The notes under the pieces were generated by a model. That model did no database searches and was not told where the DNA came from. It was given only the letters and a program-made list of their open reading frames with translations. The position numbers were made by a program, and so were the translations under genes. Of a stretch of 64,000 nucleotides of DNA, positions 53,046-63,034 are shown piece after piece (positions within the stretch are counted from its first letter, which is position 1; each line of letters starts with the position of its first letter). The DNA comes from Microbulbifer litoralis (GTDB lineage: Bacteria; Pseudomonadota; Gammaproteobacteria; Pseudomonadales; Cellvibrionaceae): positions 105,429 through 169,428 of the forward strand of contig NZ_JALKCV010000013.1 of assembly GCF_023634065.1 (NCBI RefSeq), given 5' to 3'.

Positions 53046-53525
53046 ACCCTTCCCGTTTGCCCGTTGTTGCGGGTTCTGTTGTTGTGGATAACCCTGTATT
53101 CGCGGGCGGTGCCGTTGCGCACAACGGCGGCCACCCGCGGGGAGTCGACGCGGAGGGCGGGCACACTGGTGGTATCGGTCGAGTGTGTCATCGCTGGAAT
53201 CGCGCAAGTCCGACTTACTTATTCTTTTCGTGGCGCAACGGCGCCCGGCTTGCTGCTCGCGGTCCCGGGACTGCGCCCCGGAGCCGATTGCGTTAACGCT
53301 AACATCAGGTGTAAACGTTTACAATATTGCTTGTCAAGTGGCATTCCGTTTGCGCGAAAGGGCTTGACAGGGCGAGGCAAGCTGTTTGATTCTTTTAATT
53401 GTTAGCGGTACCAATAAGAGAAACAAGCCGACGCCGGCATAACAATAACGAACCGCGGTAGTTCCGTCGGGCCCCGCCAGCCGGGCCCGTGAGCATACGG
53501 CGGAAAAGCGAGATGGGAGCAACCC
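53046..53525. promoter_or_regulatory. divergent control region between GH10 and the second TonB receptor
   Basis: 480 bp. Contains operator site c at 53310-53323 and the ribosome site GGGAG before the receptor ATG. No gene supported; reading frames here are upstream extensions only. Confidence 0.65.
53310..53323. promoter_or_regulatory. operator palindrome TGTAAACGTTTACA, site c
   Basis: Identical 14-bp palindrome. 265 bp upstream of GH10 and 203 bp upstream of the TonB receptor, so it can control both directions. Left flank TAACGCTAACATCAGG almost equals that of site b, and also contains an extra GTTAACGCTAAC near-palindrome. Confidence 0.88.
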
Positions 53526-56500
53526 ATGTTCAAGAAGAACAAACTCTCCGAGGTGATCATCACCCTGGCCGCTACCACAATCGGCGCCCAGCAGGCCTTT
53601 GCCCAGGACAGCGAGGACACGGAATCCCAGGGCCCGGCGGCCATGGAGGAAGTGATCGTCAGTGGCGTGCGCTACAACCTGCAGAGTGCCCAGGAGACCA
53701 AGCGCAACGCGGATACCTTTGTCGATTCGATCTCCTCGGAGGATATGGGCTCACTGCCGGACCGCAGTGTGCTGGAGGCCATGCAGCGCATGCCCGGGGT
53801 TTCCATCGAGCGCTTTGCCGGCTCGGACGATCCGGACCACTTCAGTGTGGAGGGCTCCGGCGCCATTATCCGCGGCATGACCGCGACCCGCTCCGAATTC
53901 AATGGCCGCGATTCCTTCACCGCCAATTCCGGTCGCGGCCTGTCGTTCCAGGATGTCCCGCCGGAACTGATGGGCGGGGTGGATATCTACAAGAACCAGT
54001 CGGCGGACATGATCGAGGGTGGTATCGGCGGCACCGTCAGCCTGCGCACCCGCAAGCCGTTCGACAGTCCGGAACAGACCTTTTCGGTTTCCAGCGATTA
54101 TTCCCTGGGCGACCTGGACGAGGAGGGGACACCGACGCTGTCCGCACTCTACAGCGACCGCTGGATGACCGGTGCAGGGGAGTTCGGCCTGCTGCTAAAC
54201 GTCGCCCATTCGGAACTGAAGGGCACATCCCACGGCATCCAGTCGGATACCTACCTGGAATACGACGCCGCCGGTCTGCCCGGCGCCGAGGGTTTCGACA
54301 CCGTCTGGGTACCCAATGCCTCCAACTTTTTCAAGAAACACGACGATCGCACCCGCAAGGGCTATGCGGCCGCTTTCCAGTGGGCGGACCCGGACGAAAC
54401 CCTGCTCGCCACGGCACAGTTCATGCGCTCGGACGCGCGCCTTTCGTGGGTTGAGAACGCGGTCAAGTACCAGGGCGATTCCTACGACGGCGCGCGCAAT
54501 GTCGGCGCCCTGGACGGCACCGAGTTTTCATTCAATGACGACGGTGTTTTCGAGCAGGGCGCCTTGGTCACAGAGGACGGTTGGCGCGGCGGTTACGCGC
54601 CGGACGACGGCCAGTTCGGCACCAAATTCCAGACCGATACCCGCTACAAGGACACCCACACGGTGGTGGACGATTTCGCCCTGAACCTGAAGGTGACGCC
54701 CAACGACAACTGGGAATACAACTTCGACCTGCAGTATATCCAGGCGGAAACGGCCGACGACGACCTGCAGGTGGCGCTCGGCCAGTGGATGGCGCAGGAC
54801 TATGACGCCAGCGGCGAGACACCGGAACTGGTGCTGCAGAATCCCTACGCGCCCTACGACGGCAGCGACGATCCCAATTGGTTCAAGAACCCGGACAACT
54901 ACTGGTGGCGCTCGGCCATGGACCACTACGAGCGCTCCGAGGGTGAATCCATCGCCGGGCGGTTCGATGGCACCTACCACTTCAGCGAGGAGCCTCTGGG
55001 ACTCGTGCGGGCGGCAAAATTCGGTGCGCGTCTGGCCGAGCGTGAGCAGACGGTGCGCAGTACTTCCTATAACTGGGGTGCCATCGGCGCCGAGTGGAAC
55101 GAGGCCATCTACCTGACCGACGGGCGCGTCGCGGACCAGGGTTACGAGTATGTGAGCTTCAGCGATTTTCACCGCGGCGGTGTGCTCAGCGTGCCCGGTG
55201 GCGGCTTCCTGTTCCCCGACGCGGATTTTGTGAAAGCAGTGGCCAAGGGCCAGCGGGAAATCTATATCTCTTCGCTGGGGGAACCCTGGGAGCCCTATCC
55301 GTCCCGCGACGATATCGTCGCCAACGGTATTTTCCAGGCTCCGGAAGTGTATGACACCACCGAGACCAACCGCGCCGCTTACCTGCGCCTGGATTTCGGC
55401 TCCGACGAAACAGCGCTGCGTTTTGAGGGCAATGTGGGCCTGCGCTATGTGGAACTGGAGCGGGAGGCACTGGGTTCGATCCAGTACCCGGACCTGCTGG
55501 GGCTGCCCTACCCGGATGGCGCGCCGGTGGACCTGGACGACTACGACGCGGTTTACGCCTGGGGTGAACAGGCGGTGGCCGACGGTCGCTATGAAACGGT
55601 AAAGGAAGCCATTGCCTACGCCCGCGATCCCAACAACTGGCTTACGGCCTCGGAGAAAGCTTTTGGCAACGACGCCTTTACCGAGGAAGAGGGCTGGAGC
55701 AAATACAGCACCGTGCTGCCGAGTTTCAACCTGAAACTGGAATTGAACGATGACCTGCTGACGCGCTTTGCGGTGTCCAAGGCGATTGCACTGCCGGATA
55801 TGTCGGAAGTGAAAAACCAGGCCGTGCTTGGACTGCGCCAGCTGGGTGTGGTGCGACTGTCGCCGGACGAACTCTCCCCCAATGCACCGGAGCCGTCCGG
55901 CGATGGCGAAGACGATATCGGCACCGATATCAAATCCGTGGCGCCGGTGAACTGGACCGGTTCCGGCGGCAACCCCTACCTGTGGCCGATGGAATCCATC
56001 CAGTACGACGTGTCCCTGGAGTGGTATTTCGCCGAAGTGGGCTCCTTTACCGGTTCACTGTTCTACAAGGACCTGAGCGACACCTTTATCAAGGGGGCCT
56101 TCCCGCGGGATTTCGCCAACCCGGCTACCGGCCAGGTACAGACGGTGGATTTTGAAACCACGGTCAACGGCGGCGACGGCTTTATGCAGGGCGTGGAGCT
56201 GGCCTACCAGCAGTTCTACGATATGCTGCCGGCGCCTTTTGACGGCCTGGGACTGCAGTTGAATTACACCTGGATCGACTCCGGCCTGAAGAACACCGCG
56301 CAGTCGCAGTTGGCGGCGCCGGTGACCGGGGAAGAGGAGGAAGAGCGCTACCCGTTACCGGATATCACCCAACTGCCGCTACGGGGCGTGTCGGAACATA
56401 CCTACAATATCGTCGGCATGTACGAGAAGGGCCCCTGGGCGGCGCGCCTGGCCTATAACTGGCGCTCCAAGTACCTGCTGACCACCCGCGACGAAATCAG

Positions 56501-56714
56501 CAAATACCCGATCTTCAACGACGACGCCGGCTACCTGGACGGCTCCCTGTTCTACCATTTTGACAACGGCGTGACCGTCGGCCTGCAGGCCACCAACCTG
56601 CTGGATACCCAGGCCGAGACCCTGATGGTGCTCGATAACGACGGCACTGAGGCGGCGCGCTCCTGGTTTATCCAGGACCGCCGCTACGCGCTGGTCGCCC
56701 GCGCCACTTTCTGA
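53526..56714 (+). CDS. TonB-dependent outer-membrane receptor (xylan oligosaccharide uptake likely)
   Basis: 1062 aa, signal peptide to about residue 29 (QQAFAQ), TonB-box-like EEVIVSGVR near 40, plug domain (about 50-170; EDMGSLPDRSVLEAMQRMPGVS), then a long beta-barrel ending RATF. Same receptor class as the xyloglucan one at 25722-28706 but clearly diverged. Divergent from GH10 across operator c and followed by a halogenase homologue, so xylo-oligosaccharide or glucuronoxylan fragment uptake is likely; the ligand is inferred from neighbours. A strong terminator follows. Confidence 0.92.
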   Translation: MFKKNKLSEVIITLAATTIGAQQAFAQDSEDTESQGPAAMEEVIVSGVRYNLQSAQETKRNADTFVDSISSEDMGSLPDRSVLEAMQRMPGVSIERFAGSDDPDHFSVEGSGAIIRGMTATRSEFNGRDSFTANSGRGLSFQDVPPELMGGVDIYKNQSADMIEGGIGGTVSLRTRKPFDSPEQTFSVSSDYSLGDLDEEGTPTLSALYSDRWMTGAGEFGLLLNVAHSELKGTSHGIQSDTYLEYDAAGLPGAEGFDTVWVPNASNFFKKHDDRTRKGYAAAFQWADPDETLLATAQFMRSDARLSWVENAVKYQGDSYDGARNVGALDGTEFSFNDDGVFEQGALVTEDGWRGGYAPDDGQFGTKFQTDTRYKDTHTVVDDFALNLKVTPNDNWEYNFDLQYIQAETADDDLQVALGQWMAQDYDASGETPELVLQNPYAPYDGSDDPNWFKNPDNYWWRSAMDHYERSEGESIAGRFDGTYHFSEEPLGLVRAAKFGARLAEREQTVRSTSYNWGAIGAEWNEAIYLTDGRVADQGYEYVSFSDFHRGGVLSVPGGGFLFPDADFVKAVAKGQREIYISSLGEPWEPYPSRDDIVANGIFQAPEVYDTTETNRAAYLRLDFGSDETALRFEGNVGLRYVELEREALGSIQYPDLLGLPYPDGAPVDLDDYDAVYAWGEQAVADGRYETVKEAIAYARDPNNWLTASEKAFGNDAFTEEEGWSKYSTVLPSFNLKLELNDDLLTRFAVSKAIALPDMSEVKNQAVLGLRQLGVVRLSPDELSPNAPEPSGDGEDDIGTDIKSVAPVNWTGSGGNPYLWPMESIQYDVSLEWYFAEVGSFTGSLFYKDLSDTFIKGAFPRDFANPATGQVQTVDFETTVNGGDGFMQGVELAYQQFYDMLPAPFDGLGLQLNYTWIDSGLKNTAQSQLAAPVTGEEEEERYPLPDITQLPLRGVSEHTYNIVGMYEKGPWAARLAYNWRSKYLLTTRDEISKYPIFNDDAGYLDGSLFYHFDNGVTVGLQATNLLDTQAETLMVLDNDGTEAARSWFIQDRRYALVARATF

Positions 56715-56747
56715 CCTGGCTACACCGACGTAGTCATCTCTCCGGTT

Positions 56748-56777
56748 GCGCACTGTTTCGGCAGTGCGCTTTTTTTT
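56748..56777 (+). terminator. strong intrinsic terminator after the second TonB receptor
   Basis: GCGCACTG-TTTCGG-CAGTGCGC followed by eight T. Perfect 8-bp stem. The halogenase homologue starts 149 bp further on. Confidence 0.93.
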
Positions 56778-56925
56778 GATTTAATGAAGGCTGGATGTCC
56801 AACGTTGAGATCCAGATCGAGCAATCATCGATTCGTCATACCGGCGCATGCCGGTATCCAGTGCAGGCCGGGGCGGGTTAGCTCCGACCCTTTACTGGAG
56901 TGGCGGTCGATTGTCGGGGTTTGCC

Positions 56926-58443
56926 ATGACTGACAGGAACATAAGAAAAATCCTGATTGCCGGCGGTGGCACCGCCGGCTGGATGACCGCCGCCGCGCTG
57001 GCAAAAATATTCAGGGAACGCGGTTGCCGGATCCAACTGGTGGAATCGGAGGAAATAGGCACTGTCGGTGTCGGTGAGGCGACAATTCCGCAGGTACAGC
57101 TCTACAATCGGCTGCTGGGCCTGGACGAGGACGACTTCCTGCGACGCACCCGCGGCACCTTCAAACTGGGCATCCAGTTTGTCGACTGGTACCGGAAAGG
57201 CAGTTCCTATACCCACGCCTTCGGCGAAGTGGGCAGGGATATGGAGGCGATTCCCTTTTACCACTACTGGCTGAAGGAACATCTGGCCGGACGCGCGGGC
57301 GCTATCGGCGATTACACCCTGGCTGCGCTGGCGGCGCAGCAGGGGAAGTTCATGCGCTCGATCGATGCCGGCAACTCGCCGCTGTCGAATATCGTCTACG
57401 CCTTCCACTTCGATGCCGCTCTCTACGCCCGCTATCTGCGGGAGTTTGCCGAACAGCGCGGGGTGGTGCGCACCGAGGGCAGAATCCGCCGCACCAATCT
57501 CAACCCGCACAATGGCTTTATCGAGTCGGTGGCGCTGGAAAGCGGCGAATCCATCGGGGCGGACCTGTTTATCGACTGCACCGGCTTCCGCGGCCTGTTG
57601 GTCGGCGAGGCGCTCGGGGTCGGCTACGAGGACTGGCGCCACTGGCTGCCCTGCGATCGCGCCTGGGCCGTGCCCTGTGAGAGCGCCGGCGATCCCGTCC
57701 CCTATACGCGCTCCACCGCGCGGCCGGCCGGCTGGCAGTGGCGCATTCCGTTACAGCACCGCACCGGCAACGGCCACGTTTACAGCAGCCGCTTTATGGA
57801 TGACGGCGAGGCCCGGGACATGCTGCTGCAGAATCTCGACGGCGCGCCGCTGGCGGAGCCCAAGCTGCTGAAATTTACCACCGGCAAGCGGCGGAAATTC
57901 TGGCACAGGAACTGTGTCGCTATCGGCCTGGCCAGCGGCTTTATGGAACCGCTGGAATCCACCAGTATCCACCTGGTGCAATCCGCCATCGCGCGGCTGT
58001 TGACACTGTTTCCGAACCGCCATTTCGATGTGGAGGATATCGACGAGTACAACCGCCAGACGCACTTTGAAATGGATCGTATCCGCGATTTCCTGATCCT
58101 GCACTACTGCGCCACCGAGCGCGACGATTCGGAGTTCTGGCGTTACTGCCGCACGATGGAATTGCCGGAAACCCTGTTGCAGAAAATCGGCCAGTTCCGG
58201 AAAAACGGTCGTATCGTGCGTGTCGACGGCGAGCTGTTCAATGAATTGAGCTGGATGGAGGTGATGGTCGGGCAGGGAATCATACCGCAATCCTATCACC
58301 CGCTGGTGGACGTGATGCCGGACGAAATGCTGGCGGCGCGGATGGCGGAGATCAAAAGCGTAATCGACAGGTCCGTGGAGGCGATGCCGGCGCATTCAGA
58401 ATTTATTGCCAAGCATTGCGCCAGACCTACTGAAGAAGGTTAA
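56926..58443 (+). CDS. flavin-dependent tryptophan-halogenase family protein (copy 2)
   Basis: 505 aa from ATG 56926, preceded by GGGG; the frame is open upstream to 56848 without a better start. FAD site GGGTAGW at residues 13-19, halogenase Lys K80 (GTFKLGIQF), WxWxIP (W270-P275) and MEPLESTS are all present. It is paralogous to 17157-18662 but diverged. Both are cytoplasmic and both stand in a glycan group with a TonB receptor. Separated from the receptor by a terminator and a hairpin-repeat fragment, so it may be expressed at a lower level. Substrate unknown. Confidence 0.88.
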   Translation: MTDRNIRKILIAGGGTAGWMTAAALAKIFRERGCRIQLVESEEIGTVGVGEATIPQVQLYNRLLGLDEDDFLRRTRGTFKLGIQFVDWYRKGSSYTHAFGEVGRDMEAIPFYHYWLKEHLAGRAGAIGDYTLAALAAQQGKFMRSIDAGNSPLSNIVYAFHFDAALYARYLREFAEQRGVVRTEGRIRRTNLNPHNGFIESVALESGESIGADLFIDCTGFRGLLVGEALGVGYEDWRHWLPCDRAWAVPCESAGDPVPYTRSTARPAGWQWRIPLQHRTGNGHVYSSRFMDDGEARDMLLQNLDGAPLAEPKLLKFTTGKRRKFWHRNCVAIGLASGFMEPLESTSIHLVQSAIARLLTLFPNRHFDVEDIDEYNRQTHFEMDRIRDFLILHYCATERDDSEFWRYCRTMELPETLLQKIGQFRKNGRIVRVDGELFNELSWMEVMVGQGIIPQSYHPLVDVMPDEMLAARMAEIKSVIDRSVEAMPAHSEFIAKHCARPTEEG

Positions 58444-58567
58444 GGCTGGAGCTGGAATTGGGGTTTCCGATCCGCTATGCGATCAGGTTGTATACGCTTC
58501 TCCGTGCAACCGCGATAGCCAAACCCCGGTAGGTATTTGCATTCCAGCAAGGTGTGGCTCCAAAGCG

Positions 58568-59464
58568 TTATGCCAATCCGATATCCTGCCAGTGCTCCAC
58601 AAGATAGTCCTTGAATATTCGGGTTTTCGCCAGCGGCGATCTGCCTGGGGGCCAGATAATATGTACCGGAACCGGCGGGGGCTCGAACGAGGTGAGGATC
58701 AATTCGACCTTGCCCTCCTCGACAAGGTCGCGAATCTGCCAGAGCGGAGAAAAACCGATACCCAGCTCGTGTGTTGCGGCGGCGTAGATGGCTTTCATCG
58801 TATCCGCGCTGAAGGACCCGGATACCTGTATTGAATAGGGTTTGCCTTCGATCTGGAATGTCCATGTTCCCGGACGCCGGTCAACTGTTCGGAGTATGCA
58901 CGCGTGATCTTTCAGGTCGGCAGGATGTTGTGGTCGGCCGCAACGTGCGAAATATCCCGGCGCGCCGAATGTCACCCTGCGCAGTTCGCCCAGCCGCTTG
59001 GCTTTCAGGTCGGAATCGGGTAGGTGACCGATACGGATCGCGAGGTCGAGCTCCTCCTCCGCGAAATCGACGAATCTGTCCGACAGTTTGAGCTCGACGT
59101 CGACCTTTGGATAACGTTTCATAAACTCTGCGACGAGAGGTACCAAGTAGACAGGTGCAAACAGCACGGGTGCCCCGATACGCAACAGTCCCGACGGTTC
59201 GAGGCGGTTGTCGGCAGCTTCGAGTCGCGCTTCCGCGATTTCTTCGAGAGCCGGTTTGACTCGGCGGTAGAAGGCGAGCCCCGCCTCGCTGGGTGTCGAC
59301 CTTCTCGTTGTTCGTTGCACCAGTTCAATACCCAAGCTCTTCTCCAGACTGGCAAGGGAACGGCTCACCGCTTGAACACGGCGATCGAGCCGCCGGGCTG
59401 CGGCCGTCAATCCGCCTTGCTCCACCACCGCTATGAATGCTTCGAGGTCTTCCAGGCGTTCCAT
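58568..59464 (-). CDS. LysR-family transcriptional regulator
   Basis: 298 aa from ATG 59464 (MERLEDLEAF); an upstream in-frame start at 59500 would add 12 residues. N-terminal winged helix (about 1-60; GGLTAAARRLDRRVQAVSRSLASLEKSLG) and a substrate-binding domain (about 88-290). Divergent from the NmrA-like gene, 114 bp apart, the classic layout for a LysR regulator and its target. Codon use appears less GC-biased than the glycan genes. Effector unknown. Confidence 0.9.
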   Translation of the reverse strand: MERLEDLEAFIAVVEQGGLTAAARRLDRRVQAVSRSLASLEKSLGIELVQRTTRRSTPSEAGLAFYRRVKPALEEIAEARLEAADNRLEPSGLLRIGAPVLFAPVYLVPLVAEFMKRYPKVDVELKLSDRFVDFAEEELDLAIRIGHLPDSDLKAKRLGELRRVTFGAPGYFARCGRPQHPADLKDHACILRTVDRRPGTWTFQIEGKPYSIQVSGSFSADTMKAIYAAATHELGIGFSPLWQIRDLVEEGKVELILTSFEPPPVPVHIIWPPGRSPLAKTRIFKDYLVEHWQDIGLA

Positions 59465-59578
59465 GTTGATTATCCTGATCTCCGGGAAAGTGATTCTCAA
59501 TATAAAGGGATTATCACTGATAGCGAATAGATTAGCATCGTCACTGTGCCCCTGAAAGAGAACTACAGGAGACTAGCT
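59465..59578. promoter_or_regulatory. divergent LysR / NmrA-like control region
   Basis: 114 bp, AT-richer than the neighbours, with ATTATCACTGATAGCGAAT in the middle, a partly dyad sequence that could hold a LysR site (ATC-N-GAT). AGGAG at 59567 serves the NmrA-like start. Confidence 0.45.
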
Positions 59579-60505
59579 ATGGGTAACTTCAGTCCTACCA
59601 TTCTTGTTGTCGGTGCGACCGGGCGCTTCGCCGGCCTGGTGGTCCCCGCGCTGGCCGAGCGCGGGGCCCGGGTAAGAGCTTTGGTGCGCGATCCGGGCAG
59701 GGGTGGGATTGTTCGTGAACGTGGTGCCGTTGAAATAGCGATCGGTGATCTGCGGGACAGGGGGAGCCTGGCCGAAGCGATGCGGGGAGTTGACGGTGTG
59801 TTTCACATCGGTCCGGCCTTTGAGCCCGATGAGGCGGAGCTGGGGGTCACCCTCGTGGATGTGGCAAGAGCGGCGGGGGTGCGTAAGTTCGTTTTCTCAT
59901 CCGTGATCCAACCTACAAACAGTCAGTTGCCGAACCATATCAGTAAGATCCCGGTCGAGACGGCACTGTTCACGTCAGGAATGGAATATACGATTCTGCA
60001 TCCCGCCAATTTTTTCCAGAACATCGGGGCCACCTGGGATTCCGTGGTCAGAGACGGTACTTTTGCCGAGCCTTTCCCCACTACGGTAAGGATTGCCAGA
60101 GTTGACTACCGGGATGTTGCGGAGGTGGCTGCTATTGCACTGGTCGAGGATCGCCTGGCCTATGGCACATTCGAACTGTGCGCTTCGGAGCGGCCGAATC
60201 GTCGGGAAATCGCCTCTCTCATGAGTGGGGCATTGGGACAGCGGATCGAGGCCGCTGCTCCGGGGTTTGAGGCCTGGGCTGGCAAGGTCCAGTTGCCCTA
60301 TAGCGGGGAGAAGCTGCGGTTGCTGGCCAACGTTCATGATCACTATGCCGCTTACGGGCTTGGTGGCAATGACTTGACACTGCGCACGATTCTGGAACGT
60401 CCACCACGTTCCCTGCGCACTTACATCGAGGAGTTGGCGCAAGGGTTTTCTGGTGGAGAGATCGCGCAGAAATGGGATGTCTCAAGGCATCTTCCTTCCA
60501 GTTAG
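59579..60505 (+). CDS. NmrA-like NAD(P)-binding protein (atypical SDR)
   Basis: 308 aa from ATG 59579, chosen because AGGAG lies seven bases upstream; 59546 is in frame but has no ribosome site. Rossmann motif GATGRFAG (residues 10-17), followed by LVRDP and GDLRD, typical of NmrA/quinone-reductase-like SDRs that lack the usual catalytic Tyr-Lys pair. Likely an NADP-sensing or small-molecule reductase controlled by the divergent LysR protein. No obvious link to glycan use. Confidence 0.85.
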   Translation: MGNFSPTILVVGATGRFAGLVVPALAERGARVRALVRDPGRGGIVRERGAVEIAIGDLRDRGSLAEAMRGVDGVFHIGPAFEPDEAELGVTLVDVARAAGVRKFVFSSVIQPTNSQLPNHISKIPVETALFTSGMEYTILHPANFFQNIGATWDSVVRDGTFAEPFPTTVRIARVDYRDVAEVAAIALVEDRLAYGTFELCASERPNRREIASLMSGALGQRIEAAAPGFEAWAGKVQLPYSGEKLRLLANVHDHYAAYGLGGNDLTLRTILERPPRSLRTYIEELAQGFSGGEIAQKWDVSRHLPSS

Positions 60506-60733
60506 TGATATATGAGTGAAACCTGACAGTGGGGGAATTACCCAGATGGTCAGCCCAAAACGGGAAGGTATGGGGTCGAGTACTGATTCGGAATTCCCTG
60601 ATGCAAATCTGGTTGAAATATTGTGGTCTTGCTCATTTTCAGACACTTTCCCGTATTCGCATTGTCTGCCAGGCTATCTGCTTTTTATTTCTCTATGCTG
60701 TTACATAACGCTTTGTCGTCAAGGACTGTCATC

Positions 60734-61015
60734 ATGTCGAATATTCGAACTTCATTTTTTAGAAAACCCGGAAAGCTTCCGGCTCGCTACAACGCTGCCG
60801 TGATGCCTTTGGTGCTGTCGGTTCTTATGTCCTGCATCGTTTCTGGCATTTCAACACTGACCAGTGTCGGTCTCTCCGGCGATTTCCTGGCGGATTGGAT
60901 GAATGCCTGGCTCATGTCCTGGCTGGTCGCTTTTCCCTGTCTGTTGCTTGTACTCCCGTTGGTACGTCGCATTGTTTCGGCGCTTGTCCAGAAACCCGGA
61001 GGGGATGGTCGCTGA
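60734..61015 (+). CDS. DUF2798-like small membrane protein
   Basis: 93 aa from ATG 60734 with AAGGA upstream. Two hydrophobic helices (about 23-46 and 58-80) in the DUF2798 pattern: KLPARYNAAVMPLVLSVLMSC, VSGISTLTSVGL and WLVAFPCLLLVLPLVRR. Function unknown in this family. It is 228 bp after the NmrA-like gene; the intervening stretch holds nothing I can name. Confidence 0.8.
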   Translation: MSNIRTSFFRKPGKLPARYNAAVMPLVLSVLMSCIVSGISTLTSVGLSGDFLADWMNAWLMSWLVAFPCLLLVLPLVRRIVSALVQKPGGDGR

Positions 61016-61082
61016 CAGTGGAAAGTGCCGTAACTCAGGGCTATTCGTGAGCATCGATTTTACGGTGAGGTTATAAAGAACG

Positions 61083-61097
61083 GGCCGCAATGCGGCC
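61083..61097 (-). terminator. terminator hairpin after the GH11 gene
   Basis: Minus strand GGCCGC-ATT-GCGGCC followed by CGTTCTTTAT. 6-bp GC stem with a broken T-rich tail, 17 bases after the GH11 stop. Confidence 0.65.
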
Positions 61098-61114
61098 ACG
61101 CTCCTTTGGTTGGG

Positions 61115-62692
<1,578 letters not shown>

Positions 62693-62694
62693 TT

Positions 62695-62883
62695 ACTCAA
62701 GTTTCGGGGTTCGGATCGGGGCGCCGGGTGGCGTGGCCCTTTGCGGGACACGAGCTAGGCGCCCCCCAGCAAGTACGTCCCTGTAGGCTCTAATCGACAT
62801 CCCTGTCTCATAAGGTCCCTCAAAGGGCCACGCCACCCGGCTTTGTGCCTGTTTTCAAGGCTTCTCAACTCCGAAACTTGAGT
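62695..62883. repeat. nested inverted-repeat element (MITE-like), about 189 bp
   Basis: Outer arms ACTCAAGTTTCGGGGTT (62695-62711) and its complement (62867-62883) match at 16 of 17. Inner arms of 21 bp, GCCGGGTGGCGTGGCCCTTTG (62723-62743) and complement (62821-62841), are perfect. No coding capacity. It separates operator d from the GH11 gene. Confidence 0.82.
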
Positions 62884-62915
62884 TCTCATTAAAAGGCCGG
62901 GCAATCCTTTTAAAA

Positions 62916-62929
62916 TGTAAACGTTTACA
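62916..62929. promoter_or_regulatory. operator palindrome TGTAAACGTTTACA, site d
   Basis: Identical 14-bp palindrome, extended by A and T to 16 bp (ATGTAAACGTTTACAT). It lacks the one-sided flank shared by sites a-c. Lies between the ManD gene and GH11, upstream of GH11. Confidence 0.85.
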
Positions 62930-63034
62930 TTTCTTTTGAAAAAAATAGCGCTATCAGTGGCGTCGGGCGGGGGCCCATACGCCGCCTTGGCGCCGGGCCC
63001 GGCTATTCGCCTGCGTGGTCCAGCGCTGCGCCGC

